From contig AJFK01000028.1 of the NCBI GenBank assembly GCA_000467715.1, forward strand, positions 1 through 64,000: a stretch of DNA of 64,000 nucleotides. Direction: 5' to 3'. Below the pieces are notes generated by a model. The model saw only the letters and a program-made list of their open reading frames with translations, did not search any database and was not told the DNA's origin. Positions 1-11,757 of the stretch are shown in pieces (within the stretch, counting starts at the first letter, position 1; the number at the start of each line of letters is the position of its first letter). This stretch comes from Hysterium pulicare CBS 123377 (taxonomy: Eukaryota > Ascomycota > Dothideomycetes > Hysteriales > Hysteriaceae). Both the position numbers and the translations under genes were made by a program.

Positions 1-544
1 GACAAACAAAAGAATTCAACGTCCCAATACCGCGTACACGCAATCGTTTATCAATCTGTACTCGGATTGGCGGTGGTGGCATCGGTAGATCTTTCTTGAG
101 GCTGAGATTCTTCCTGCGGGTCTAGCGCCAACCGTAAGATCGGCCCCGGGAACAGCAAACCTATACGGTGAGCTTTCATCCGTCTTGAAATCACTATCAT
201 GGCTCCTTAGGTACGTCTTCCAGAGCTGCTCGCGCACTCTCCAATACTATCATAGTCCTTCGTCGGGCCCAAAACCACATACAAACGCATCGAAGATGTG
301 GAGGATTAAGCAGCAGACAACGAGCTACAGCAAACGCAGTCAGTTATAACCTGTTTCCGCGCGATTGACGAACGAAAATTGATAGTATTATAGAACCCGT
401 ACCTCTACTGTAAGCGACTTCAATGCTATTCTCAATAGCTTCAAGAAGGAATCAATCTTGAGTCCCTTACATTCCTCTTCCGAGTCGTCCACGAGTCGAG
501 GAGATTACTTCCGCCCTTCCTCCATATCTGTTCGCCAACGCTTC
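1..544. other. Intergenic edge region, no gene seen
   Basis: Short reading frames on both strands here begin with non-ATG codons and have no recognisable domain. No RNA gene or repeat was seen. The right end runs into the decayed DUF6536 gene, whose true 5' limit is unclear because the first recognisable segment opens just after an in-frame stop near 554. Confidence 0.5.
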
Positions 545-1361
545 TTTTCGGGCTAGCGATGTGGCGCCGTCGCTGCAACTGTCACTACGTCGACCGTATG
601 CCTCTTCTACATCATAATTACACTCTGGGTATGGAGGAACCCGAAGTGGAAAGCTCAAGACGGAATCGGAACTCTATATGAAGGCAGCTGTCGGATCATG
701 AAGAACTCAGATCGATGGGTACATCTCGCTATCAATATTTTAGCACAATATTGCTTAGTGCTAGCAACTACTGCACGCAAGGTCTGAGCTCCCCAAACCG
801 CGATGAGCGAGTCAGAGCCCACTCGAGGAGATGTTGGGTTCATATTGGAGTGCCTAGCGTTCGGAATTTACTGCGAATACGCAAAGATGGAAGCATTTTG
901 TGGCTTCTCTTAGTCCTAAGCTCCGTACCCCTCCATCTCCTTTTCAATTCGACAACACTCCCAAATCTCCGGGCATAAGCTTTGGGATTGATTTATGTAT
1001 CACAGGATATGGCGAAACAATTCGGAAAGCGGCGGATCGCTTCAATTTCAACGCAACGGATCCGAAATACAGGAAATTAAGCACGGTCGATTGTTTCCAT
1101 GCTTATAACAATCAATACATGGCCGGCTTAGGAGAGATGTTGCTCATAGAGGATGAGATCATTTAGCAGAACCCGAATTTCTGGCAGCCATATTGGGGGA
1201 ACATTTGCGAGAATTACACCTGGGACTCAACCAACAACGAAACGTTAGCACATTTGAATTTTGAAGCCGCTATCCTTTTCAACAGCTCGCCTGCGGTCTA
1301 CCCCTTCAACGGCTGGCCATGTCCCTCACGGAGCTTGATGAATTGTACGGTCGAGATGTAG
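545..1361 (+). pseudogene. Decayed DUF6536-family membrane protein gene (5' part)
   Basis: Three pieces in three different frames read in order like the N-terminal domain of fungal DUF6536 proteins (large multi-pass membrane proteins of unknown role). About 557-735 gives a hydrophobic helix followed by DGIGTLYEGSC and WVHLAINIL. About 730-978 gives LLSASNYCTQGLSSP, then HIGVPSVRNLLRI and LSSVPLHLLFNS. About 985-1361 gives TDPKYRKLSTVDCFHAYNN, an in-frame stop at 1164-1166, then QNPNFWQPYWGN and further conserved-looking sequence. The family signatures VPSVRNL and SSxPLHLLFNS are recognised from memory. The rest of the family, with many more membrane helices, is absent downstream. At least two frameshifts and one stop make this a broken host gene unless unseen introns rescue it, which I consider unlikely. 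Confidence 0.7.
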
Positions 1362-2151
1362 ATGTGCGTGGGTACGTCTATTGGGTCAGACCTGAACGCG
1401 CGGATTCGAAGCCAGCTCCGGCTTAGGATCGAGGACGGGAGAGAGGATAATTGACGTAGGTTCGCAAATGCAAAGGGGGGGTGTTAGAGGCTGACCTGCC
1501 ATGTTCTGAAAGGAGTTATGAAGCTAGACAAGAGTCTGTGCTAGGTGAGACGTGACTTAGAATTAGACCTTGCCTATGAGCCATTCTTCAGCTCTCTTGA
1601 GAAAGTTAAGGTGCGGTACTCAGGCTGGACTGGTGCCTGGGATATCTCCAACCCAGAATAGTTTACGGTCCCGTAGCATATCTAATCGAAGATATTATAG
1701 CGGTTAATGTCATTACGGAAGTCTCTAACAACCAAACATACAGCCAAGGCGCCGACCTTCGCCTCCAAGGGAACGTGCATATCTAACCTGCACGGCGCTC
1801 CTTCACCTTAGCAAGTAGTATGGAAGACATTGGTGAAACAACATTTCCATCTTCGCTCGCCCCAAAGGAAGAAAAGAGCCCAGATCCTGCATGGCGCCAG
1901 ATGTGGACTAGCGCAATGGCCAAGAACGGGTTTCGGCTGCAGAGCCAGCGCGCACATAGATAGCAAACACCTCAACCCTCAACCATCAAACATCAACTAG
2001 TCCTCAGCGTACGTTACACTGAGACTTAGGCAAGAACATCCCTCATGACTTGCCTCTTCTAGACCCATTTGAATCACTCACAACACAGGGGCCCTTGTAT
2101 TTAAGACGCCCCGGGACGGTACCCATCAGCCATCAGACATCATCCATTGCC
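1362..2151. other. Intergenic; 5' flank of the helicase gene
   Basis: No supported gene or repeat. The segment lies between the decayed DUF6536 gene and the helicase start and presumably carries the helicase promoter and 5' leader. No clear TATA element was seen. Confidence 0.4.
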
Positions 2152-5100
2152 ATGGCAGAAAATGGGACCAGCCTCCCTTCTGATGCGGAAACTAACTCAG
2201 TTCTTGCTTGGTACCAAAATATCTACTCGCGGCGAGTTGATATCGTTGGTGACTACGCCGGCAATGAGCTTTTCTTGATCGAGGGAGACTCACTGCTCCT
2301 GCATTGCTTCGGTGATCGGAAACTCGATTTCTCACTGGGGCTCCAGTTACTTCATGCGACCTACCTTGTCGAAAATTTTCTCCGCAATCTTGTATCGCGA
2401 AAATGCAATTTCCATATCGCTTTCTTCGACGACCACCAAACGCTTTGTGTGCCTCACTTTGCGTCCAAAGCGAACCGCGAGAAATACCTACTCGCACGCG
2501 CAGCTATTATTCGTCACTTACAGGTCAACGTTAAGGAAAGTCAGCCTCAAATCGATGTCAAAGTCTTCTCGTCATTTCGTGCCGATGAATTCGTAAGATA
2601 TGTGGACTCTACAGGATTGTACTTCGTTATGTGCCACGATGGAGCCTTGCCTGCGAACGATCAGCGTGGAGCCGAGAGTAACTCCGATACATCGCATGAG
2701 ATCGAAGAAGCTACTAAAAATGAGAAAAGGCGCACAAATATAGCATTTCGTTCGATGATATTTTGGTTTGTTGACCGTGGATACAATGCAGCGTTGATCA
2801 ACGGCATAGAATGGCGAGACACCAAAGTCATCACTACGATCCTTGAGAAATCACGACACACGAAATTGGACCTTCAGTCGACTCTTATCGAACAAAACGG
2901 CCAGCGCTCGAGAAAGCCTGATTTTGATGGCGACGTCCTTGGTCGGGAAGAGCTAAGCAAAACATTATCCAAACTAGGCTTCGACTTGACCGAGCGGGAT
3001 TTCTTGACTTTGCTTGTCGTAAAAAAGCTTTTGTCAACAGGTTTTTCTTCGGAACTGGCTGTCGCATTTCTGTCGCATACTGCACTCTTAGCTCAGTGTC
3101 GCATACAGGACCGTGTCGTGAATATCACGGAGGTTCCCGAAAAAGCGCAGAGTTTCCTGATAAGTTTCTGCCAACATGCTCGAGAGTATCTGGAAGCAAA
3201 AGAATGGGCTGGAGCGGTTAAGACCCTGCCTCGCTGCGATGTCGCTGACTTAGTGGACGGGAGACTGTTCTTCGCTTGCGTTGATGGCAACATTCATGCG
3301 AACCATGATAATCGACTTCAAACGTTGTTGGATGCACTGGCTTCCATGTATGGAAAGAAGCTATCTGAACCATCTTCCCGCACCAGTGCGAATTTGACCA
3401 CTACCACGAATGGGGCATCCGACCCTGACAGCACCGCCAAATCCCGAAACCGATACGCGGTGCTACCTTTCTCCAACGCCGTCTTTGATGCCCACCTGGA
3501 ACCTATAAAACTATCTACCGATCACTCCGTCGACTCCGGAAGCACCTTGAACTCGAAGATATTTCAAGAAATGAGTCACTGGCACAATAGTAAGCGGCCG
3601 ATAGACCCGAAGATCACGCCAGACCAACTTGCACGGACAAAAAAGCAGGAATTCCGCGCCCATCGTCGCAACCAAAGGTTTATGGCCGAGATGATGGCGT
3701 ATGCAGCCAGCCTAACAAACGCAGTTGGAAGGGTTCTGGAGCCAGAGACCGTTATAACGGGCTCAAAATCTCAACCATCCAGCAAGGTCATACCAGAAAA
3801 GAAGGCCCACAAGGAACCTCCAAAAACATCGACTTCAAAAGCTTCAAAGAAAGGACAAGGCAAGCAGAACATGTTAAAAGAAATAGCTGCAGAAAAGAAT
3901 CGTAAGGACGACGTGGAGGCAAGGAAATTGTTTCAGGCATGGGCAATTGTGTGCAAGACTTTCGAAGCCGAACCGCTTCTGACAATGAGATATCAGAAAG
4001 CCAAAAACTATTTCACTGCCTTGAATACGGAGACCAAGAAGGCAGTTCTTTCCGCAGAAGTACAATTTTACATGCTAAATTGTCTTCTTGGCATGTGGAT
4101 CGCCGCATGTCAGGAGAAGCGGAAAGACCATGAGCTCGGACTTGCCGCGATGATTTTCGACAGCGTGTGCCAGTTCTCAAAAGTGGATGCTGGAATAACC
4201 AAAACCATCGCGGACAATCTCACGCTTGTGCTCAAGACTTTGAAACTGCCATCCGTCACAATTCCATCGCCGGACGGTGATCGATCTCTAGCGTTTGACT
4301 TTGCCTTGAAATCTGTAGTCAAGTCTGATTTGTCCATTCCGGTAGCTCCACAAGAATTTCAGCTTCTCCATAGCGGCCCTTACTTCGAACGCAGCATGGA
4401 CTCCGCTCCGGATGATAGAGTGCCTTTTGAGCCAGATGGGTGGCAGCGAAAGGTCCTCGACGAAATCGATGCGAAACGCAGCCTCCTCGTCGTGGCTCCT
4501 ACCTCAGCTGGTAAGTCTTCTTTTCAAGGAGCAGATTGGATGTTAGCAGAACTAACAGGTTTTTAGGAAAAACCTTCATTTCATTTTACGCAATGAAGCA
4601 GGTCCTAGAGTCCGATGAGAATAGTATCCTCGTCTACGTAGCTCCCACAAAAGCTCTCGTGAATCAAATCGCTGCGGAAGTTCAAGCGCGATTCTCAAAA
4701 ACCTACAAACATGCAGGAAAGTCCGTTTGGGGAATTCATACTCGAGATTATCGCATCAATAACCCCACCGGTTGTCAAATCTTAGTCACAGTTCCGCATA
4801 TCCTCCAGATCATGCTCTTGGCGCCCTCAAACGCGAATGCATGGTCGAAAAGAGTCAAACGCATTATTTTCGACGAAGTCCATTGTATTGGACAGGCAGA
4901 TGACGGATTGATTTGGGAGCAGTTGTTATTGTTAGCTCCTTGCCCAATCATCGCCTTATCTGCAACCATCGGGAACCCTGACGAGTTCAACGCTTGGTTG
5001 TCATCAACTCAAAAAGCAATCGGTATAGATCTTACGATGGTGTCTCATCCGCATAGGTATTCGGATCTTCGAAAATTTGTCTACAACCCGCCCTCGTCAT

Positions 5101-7640
5101 TTAAATTCGAAGGTCTTTCTGACCGTCCTGTGTTCGGACATCTGGGATTGGATGGGACGCCGGACTTCACGTTCGTTCACCCAACGGCAAGCCTCATCAA
5201 CAGGTCACGTGGCATGCCAACCGATCTGACCTTGGAAGCTCGCGATTGCTTCACTCTTTGGCGAAGCATGGCAAAGTATGCAAATGCTAATTATCCTGTT
5301 GATTCTAATCTAGACCCGTCCAAGTTTCTTCCTCCCATTATCCGCAAGGTCGACATTATCAAGTGGGAAGCAGAGCTGAAGAAGATCCTTCGACATTGGC
5401 TGGCTGACAGAAATTCTCCATTTGAGTCTGTAATGAAAGACCTTGGTGGCTCACTTCATAAACTAGACGAACACTCAAACCCTCGAAAGGGTTCGGTCCG
5501 AGAAGCTGATCTCTGCTCTACAACACTACCTCTGCTCGCAAAGTTGCACGCCCAAGATGCATTGCCAGCTATTCTTTTCAACTACGATCGCAGCGAGTGC
5601 GAGAAGATGTGTCGCGCGTTGCTAGACCAGCTCAAGACGACTGAGGATGCCTGGAAAGATTCTAGCCCGAAATGGAAAGCCAAATTGCAGAGCTGGGAAA
5701 CTTGGAAGACCACAACTGCGAAGTTAAACAAAAAGGGTCCACCGAAGGCGCCCAAGAAAAAAGGAACAGAAGGTGAAGAGGGGGCATCAAAAGCTGATCT
5801 CATGAGGGATGCTGCAAGTACTGAAGTCAGTCCTTGGGAGTTTTTCGATCCAGAAGCTCCCGTTGATGGTTTCCATTTCGCAGATATCAAAAAGGTCATG
5901 CGCTCAGAGCTGGATGAATACATCGAAGAGCTTCGGTGGCGAGGCGTACCCGAATGGCAGATGGACGCTTTGAAGAGAGGAGTCGGCGTCCACCACGCTG
6001 GTATGAATCGAAAGTACAGACAAGTGGTGGAGATACTTTTCAGGAAAGGCTTTCTACGAGTGATCATCGCAACCGGGACTCTTGCTCTCGGTATCAACAT
6101 GCCTTGCAAGACTGTGGTCTTCTCCGGCGATTCAGTCTTTTTGACAGCACTCAATTACCGCCAGGCAGCTGGCCGTGCTGGTCGTCGTGGCTTCGATATG
6201 TTAGGGAATGTCGTGTTCCAAGGTGTCTCCATAAACAAGATATGTCGTCTCATATCTTCACGGCTTCCGGATCTGAATGGGCATTTCCCAATCACTACTA
6301 CTCTGGTCTTACGTCTCTTCTCACTGCTTAACGAGTCAAAGCAAACACCCTTCGCGGTTCGCTCGATCAACGCTCTGCTGTCCCAGCCCCGATTGTATCT
6401 TGGTGGCGAGGAGTCTAAAATGAGTGTTTTACACCATCTCCGATTCTCCATAGAATACCTTCGACGACAATTTCTACTTGACCCTACCGGCGCTCCGTTG
6501 AATTTCGCCGGCTGTGTTTCCCATCTGTATTTCACAGAAAACTCGTCTTTCGCATTTCATGCACTTCTCAAAGACGGTTTCTTTCATGGTCTTTGTGCCG
6601 ACATTGACAAGAGCTCGTCCAGTGTGTTGGACACCTTAATGCTCACCATGGCACATCTTTTCGGACGCCACTATTGTCGACAAGCTGACAAGGAGTTTAT
6701 TGAACAAGTAATTAAACGTTCACCGTCGCTCGTGTTTCTCCCAAGCCTTCCAGAAGCCGCCGCCAAAGTCCTTCGTGCTCATAACGATGCGACTTTAAAA
6801 ATCTTTACCGCATACGTGGGCACTTTTATTGAGCAGCACATTTCAGAACCAGACGAATATCTACCACTCACAGGTGTAAAGACAGGTGGAGACTCTTCAT
6901 CCGACTTGGCCCAATCTCTTCGTCGCCTGCCCCCAACTTCCATCCGATCTAGCTTCATAGCCCTCTCTGGGCACAATGACAAGTTCGAATCGATCCACGA
7001 TCTCTGCGAGACCACCAGAAGCGGTGTTTTCTTAGAGGAGGCCGTGATCCCCTACGTCGGCCTGTATCCCGAGGAATCAGACATGCCTCTCAATGCGTAT
7101 TTGTACGACTTCTTTAAGCACGGCGATCTGAACGCACTGGTCACTGCCAACAAGGTCCGCCGTGGCGATGTATGGTTCGTTTTGAATGACTTCAGTCTTG
7201 TCCTAGCTACCATCATCACGAGTCTTTCCAACTTCATGAAACTGACGCCCGAGTCGGATTTGGATCTCACTGAGGTCATGGGAGGTGGCGATGTCGGCGA
7301 GGAGCAAAAAGAAGAAAGTATTTTCCCGTCAGATCAGAGTGTGGCGGATTCTGCCGTGAGTGGACTGAGCGGCGTCAACAGATCCGCCGGTCCAGCGCAA
7401 GCGCAGGCTCCTCAGCTTGCGGCAAGGCCAAAGAAGAAGAAAGTGGTGGATTCTTGGGATGACGATATGGATGGGGACGAGAGCTCCGACGAGGAGGTCA
7501 AGGAGGGAGAAGCGAAACTTGAGGAGATTGAAGAGGAGATGCCCGCTTGGGTGGAGGATGGTGGGTTGTTGAATGTACTAAAGGCATTTAAGATGTTGAG
7601 GGAGGAATTCGACGGCAAGTTCAAGGCTACGTGGTCTTAG
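2152..7640 (+). CDS. DDX60/Ski2-like DExD/H-box RNA helicase
   Basis: Two exons, 2152-4510 and 4567-7640, joined over a 56-nt GTAAGT...TAG intron with an ACTAAC branch site, giving 1810 residues. The intron splits the Walker A motif APTSAGKT (about residues 781-788). The helicase core continues with APTKAL, DEVH (about 889-892), SATIGNP, TGTLALGINMP (about 1290) and QAAGRAGRRG (about 1319). The DEVH box, the Ski2-type motif VI and the length match the DDX60/DDX60L group (human DDX60 is about 1700 residues). The N-terminal 750 residues lack an obvious named motif, as in the family. A strongly acidic stretch lies near residues 1750-1775. The upstream frame to 2050 is open but has no ATG, so the ATG at 2152 in context gccATGgca was chosen. 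In animals DDX60 is tied to viral RNA sensing and RNA decay; its role in fungi is not established. Confidence 0.9.
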
Positions 7641-8097
7641 TGGGATAGATTGATGGTCTGGGTCGGTTTCTTTAGATGTCACGTGGTAATGGGGGGGGGC
7701 GCTTTATCAGGTAGTCGGCGAAAGGGTGGAAGTGCATTAGAATTTAGATAAAAGCAATAAAATAATTCGAAGCTTCGAAACTTTTGCTTTTTTCGACTAT
7801 TTATTGGAGGGGACTAATGGTTTCGAGATGTAGAGAACCAACTGAGTTGGAGGCCAGGGGGAAGGTTTTTATAGAAGTGTGTAAAAACAAGGCATCTGAG
7901 ATCCTTACAATCATCTCTCACTCATCAGCAATATCTTCCTAGGGCGCTTCGCTTGCATCTTGAGTGATCTCAGGGATAATGGTCACCAATTTCTCAATGA
8001 GTTTGAGGAACTTTCGTATTCTTCAACGATGAAGACTTTGTTTGCTCTTCTCCTGCCAAGCTACTATGGAATAAAGGGGATATTACACTACTCTAGC
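7641..8097. other. Helicase 3' flank
   Basis: Convergent 3' region between the helicase and the leftward SET-like remnant. It contains a run of nine G at about 7690 and AT-rich sequence with AATAAA-like hexamers near 7756-7765. No gene recognised. Confidence 0.4.
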
Positions 8098-9323
8098 CTA
8101 ATACTGGAACGAACCAACCTGTTTCCTCTTTCTTCCCTTGCCGTCTATATCTGTCTTCTCTTTTTCTGATCCCTGTTTCCGCTCCGTAACCTTCTGCTGT
8201 TCGGTATCCTTCCTTCGTTTAGTACCCTTCATCTCTTTCATATAAGTCTTTTCTTTGTTGCTCTGCTTCTCTTCGGTGTTCTGAAATCCTTGAATGACTT
8301 GGTTCTTCTGCTTGAGTTCCTTGTTCTTTTTTGGCCCCTCGTTCTCTCTGGCTTCCTTCTGTTTGGTAAGCGTCTTCTGTTCGGCATATTTGGATTCTTT
8401 GATCTCTTTCTGATTTGTAGTACCCTTTTTCAATGTTGCATCCTTCTTCTCTCCGGTATGGTTCTTCACTTTGGTACCCTTGACTGCCGTCTGCTTCTTC
8501 TCCGTCGCAGCGGTTTAGCAATCGTCCGACCCAGGCTGGTAATGGTCTGAGCAGTAATCCATGGTAATCTGCTCGCCCCTTTTGATGGGTTGTAGAGCCT
8601 GCACCCAAGAAAACATCCCAGGAATTGTAGCCCAGTGGCCAACATATGGTATGGTAAGATGGTGGTGTATACTTGTAAAACAAAGTAGCGTTGGGGTGGC
8701 AGAGGCAGATAATATATGCATTTTGAGCAAACGCATTGCAGGAACTGTCGTAAAGGCAATCAGGCCATAATTTCATTGGACCATTAGAAAAAGCAAAATA
8801 TTGTACCGAGACGCTGGTGAGATGGAACTGAGATTGCCCTGGTGGAGCAGGGTTAGCCAGTCAACCGTGCACGGCGTCGAAACAAGTGAATGGTAAGCAC
8901 ACAAAGAATTACTATTACTAATGTTGAAAGATTGGACGGTCGGGTTTCCGATTGTGGAGGGCACTGATGGCTGTTGTCGATGGTGATTCCATAGTCCTGT
9001 ATATCATTGAGTTTGATGGGATGTCATGTTCAGAGGAGAAGCGGCAGTTACAAACTCAAAATGCGGCAAAGAAAGTTGAGCTTTGGCGAATGTCTGGGCT
9101 AGAAGCTGTTTCTGTTTGCTTGTCTACACAATATATTGCTGTGAAGCCTTGCACTTGGTCAACCAATTTCACCTAGCATGTTATCTTCGTGAGAGGAAGC
9201 CATGCAGAATGATGGGCGGTTAGGGTTCGTGAATGTTGAATCGGTGCAGCCTTCACGGACATAAGTCGATTGTTCAGAGTCAAGCTTTTTGACACGCTCG
9301 GTGAGCGTCTTGGCCTGACTCAT
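8098..9323 (-). pseudogene. Degenerate SET-domain gene with Lys/Glu-rich 3' extension
   Basis: Read leftward. A possible start (ATG at 9323) opens about 54 codons beginning MSQAKTLTERVKK. The clearest homology is at 8515-8776: CHPNATLFY in one frame resembles the NHSCxPNA motif of SET methyltransferases. In a second frame VQALQPIKRGEQITMDYC resembles the family's C-terminal (R/A)xIxxGEEITxDY segment. A GT...GCAG pair between them (about 8594-8668 on the minus strand) could be an intron, so the frame change need not be damage. The catalytic domain's first half is not recognisable and stops interrupt the region. The frame ends with TAA at 8515-8517, but the same frame then continues for about 135 codons of repetitive Lys/Glu/Gln/Thr-rich sequence to 8098. 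It could be a fast-evolving gene with several introns rather than a pseudogene. Confidence 0.45.
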
Positions 9324-9402
9324 AGTAATACACTACCGTGAACAGTACGACTCCTCTTTACAAGAGACCATTGAGAACTGTACGACGTGCCGGAAGACAG
9401 TA

Positions 9403-11169
9403 ATGTTTCTCAGACGCGGACGTTTGGCATTCTCAGTGCCCCTAACAGTTATTTTCATCACCCTCTTCGCCACTCTACACGGCCGATTTTCGTCAAGAGT
9501 GAAGCCTTTCTTTTCAGGACAAAGCCAACCGAAAACCACGGCTTCATCAGATTCACCAACTTCCTCCTTGCTGGCAGGGTCTTGTCCAACTTCTCCACCA
9601 AATCCCTCCTACACTCCTGTCGAACATGGTAGATTTAACTGGCGAACGGTACCCATCAGGCACCCGGTTCCATCATTTGCTCAACTGCCTACCGCAAGGT
9701 CATCTCCACTATCTCCAATACAGCATGTTTTCGATAACCCTTCCCAACAAGCAGAAGAAACCAGGATATCCCGCCAACACGCTGTCAAGCATGCCTTCCA
9801 ACGATGTTGGGCTTCCTATAGGGAGCGAGCCTGGATGAGGGATGAGCTCGCTCCCATTTCCGGAGGCTTCAAGGATACATTTGGGGGCTGGGGTGCCACA
9901 CTAGTTGACAGCCTGGACACACTATGGATTATGGACATGAAAGACGACTTCGAAGCAGCAGTCTCTGCGGCAGTAAACATCAACTTTGGACCAGACGGCG
10001 TGAGTGGACAGGTTAATATGTTCGAGACCATCATTCGGTATCTTGGAGGATTCATCGCCGCATACGACTTAACTGGCTGCGAGGACCCTAGACTACTCCA
10101 GAAGGCTGTGGAAGTTGGAGATATGGCCTACGCAACGTTCGACACACCAAACCGCATGCCAGTGACACGATGGTATCCCCAGAAGGCGGCAAATGGGGAA
10201 GAGCAAAGCCCTGCTTCCTCTGGCATCATTGCTGAAATGGCTACTTCGAGCTTGGAGTTCACTCGTCTCTCTCAGGTCACTGGGGACATGCGGTATTTTG
10301 ATGCTACTATCAGAATTGCAGACGTAATGGACCGACAACAGAACGAGACCAAGCTCCCTGGAATGTGGCCTGTGGGTGTGAATGTACAAACCGCTGACCT
10401 CACCGGAGATTCCACGTTCAATCTGGGCGCTATGGCAGATTCAGCCTACGAGTACTTGCCTAAAACTTACCAGTTACTCATGGGATTGGAACCCGTTGCA
10501 GCCCGTTTCATGAAGATGTATAAATATTCCATGGATACAGCTATTCAGAATGTTTTCTTTCGTCCCATGGTTCCAGGAAATGCAGATATCTTGATGCCGA
10601 GTATTGTACACGCTCTAGCGCGACGTGAGAATTCGGTGCAGCATTTGGCGTGCTTCGTTGGGGGGATGTTACTACTGGGTGGCCGATTGTTGAAAAACGA
10701 TACACATGTTGAGTTCGGTCGCAAAGTAGCAGACGGTTGCGCTTGGGCTTATGGAAATTCTCCAATCGGAATAATGCCCGAGGTCTTCTCCATGGCCGCC
10801 TGCCCCTCACTGATAGAATGCGAGTCTGGCGGTGGCGGAATTACTGGTATCAGTGATAGCCGATATATTCTCCGTCCCGAGGCGATCGAAAGCATCTTCT
10901 ACTCCTATCGCTTAACTGGTGACCCGAAATATCAAGACATAGCCTGGGCGATGTTTCAAGCGATCCAGAACAACACTCGGACGGAGTTCGCCAACGCAGC
11001 GCTACGCGATGTCACTGAACAAGTCCCGCCAAAAGATGATAGCATGGAAAGCTTTTGGATGGCGGAGACATTGAAATATTTCTATCTCATTTTTAGCGAA
11101 CCGGACTTTATAAGTTTGGACGACTTTGTGTTCAACACTGAAGCACATCCATTCAGACTACCAAAGTAG
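9403..11169 (+). CDS. Class I alpha-1,2-mannosidase (GH47)
   Basis: Single-exon gene of 588 residues. The enzyme trims alpha-1,2-linked mannose from N-glycans in the ER/Golgi or, in some moulds, outside the cell. The N-terminus has a basic start followed by one hydrophobic segment (about residues 9-26), fitting a type II Golgi anchor or an uncleaved signal. GH47 hallmarks in order: GGFKDTFGGWGATLVDSLDTLW near residues 148-169, RPEAIESIFYSYRLTGD in the second half, SFWMAETLKYFYLIFS, and the C-terminal NTEAHPF, where the Thr is the calcium ligand in the family. Length and motif order are complete, so it looks functional. The ATG at 9403 is the first in frame. Sequence immediately upstream also holds the start of the leftward SET-like remnant, giving a short shared promoter region. 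Confidence 0.93.
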   Translation: MFLRRGRLAFSVPLTVIFITLFATLHGRFSSRVKPFFSGQSQPKTTASSDSPTSSLLAGSCPTSPPNPSYTPVEHGRFNWRTVPIRHPVPSFAQLPTARSSPLSPIQHVFDNPSQQAEETRISRQHAVKHAFQRCWASYRERAWMRDELAPISGGFKDTFGGWGATLVDSLDTLWIMDMKDDFEAAVSAAVNINFGPDGVSGQVNMFETIIRYLGGFIAAYDLTGCEDPRLLQKAVEVGDMAYATFDTPNRMPVTRWYPQKAANGEEQSPASSGIIAEMATSSLEFTRLSQVTGDMRYFDATIRIADVMDRQQNETKLPGMWPVGVNVQTADLTGDSTFNLGAMADSAYEYLPKTYQLLMGLEPVAARFMKMYKYSMDTAIQNVFFRPMVPGNADILMPSIVHALARRENSVQHLACFVGGMLLLGGRLLKNDTHVEFGRKVADGCAWAYGNSPIGIMPEVFSMAACPSLIECESGGGGITGISDSRYILRPEAIESIFYSYRLTGDPKYQDIAWAMFQAIQNNTRTEFANAALRDVTEQVPPKDDSMESFWMAETLKYFYLIFSEPDFISLDDFVFNTEAHPFRLPK

Positions 11170-11366
11170 ATTAGTATAATGCGTTTCTAGTGCCTCTCCA
11201 AAGTTGCTTCGTGACCGCATGTAAGTGAACTTGCTGCTACCTGAAGAACCTCGTCTCAGTACCCAGGTAGCACTTACGAGGTGCACGTGATAGCGAAACG
11301 CTCTTCGAATTAAGTTTGCAACTTGCATGATGAAGCAAATAATTGGTGACTTCTGGATCACCTGCA

Positions 11367-11498
11367 ATGAAGAGCTGTGAAAACGCCCTTGGGTATGATT
11401 GTCTGGAGATTTGGGTTAATGATGGAGCACAAGATTTGGCTGACTACGTTGGTTGTCCAGTGTGTAGGACTCCGATTTGCGAATCAAAGCGGCAGTGA
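11367..11498 (+). pseudogene. Fragment of a RING-like gene, copy 1 of 3
   Basis: A 43-codon frame contains GYDCLEIWVNDG followed by CPVCRTPIC. This aligns with the C-terminal half of the two intact small RING-like genes just downstream, which read CTECRTPIC and CPKCRTPIC at the same place. The N-terminal half with the first CxxC pair is missing or lies in an unrecognised upstream exon. It is most simply a truncated member of a tandem family. Confidence 0.6.
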
Positions 11499-11757
11499 TG
11501 ATCATGAAACCGACAGGTGAGTGGGAGCGGTATGCAGCTTGACTGTGTAAGTAGTCAACCTAACGCACCTAGATAACCTTAAAAAGGGCCACGGGAAAAG
11601 CGTGACCTTAGGTACATGACCATGTCATGCGTTCCAAATGCTCTGGATGTGATATATAAAATATCAGGTTTTCGCTGTGGTGGAGATTGTTATGTCGAAG
11701 TACATTTAAAGGGGATCAAACTTACAAAAATTGACAGACAGACTACAGTAGACTAGA

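Noticed and set aside
2050-2151. Extra 34 codons upstream of the helicase ATG
   Set aside because: The frame is open but starts at TTG; no ATG in frame before 2152, which has a good context.
8219-8776. A 185-codon leftward frame as one intact gene
   Set aside because: It begins with SET-like sequence but soon diverges; the remaining SET end is in another frame, so the long frame is partly out of register.
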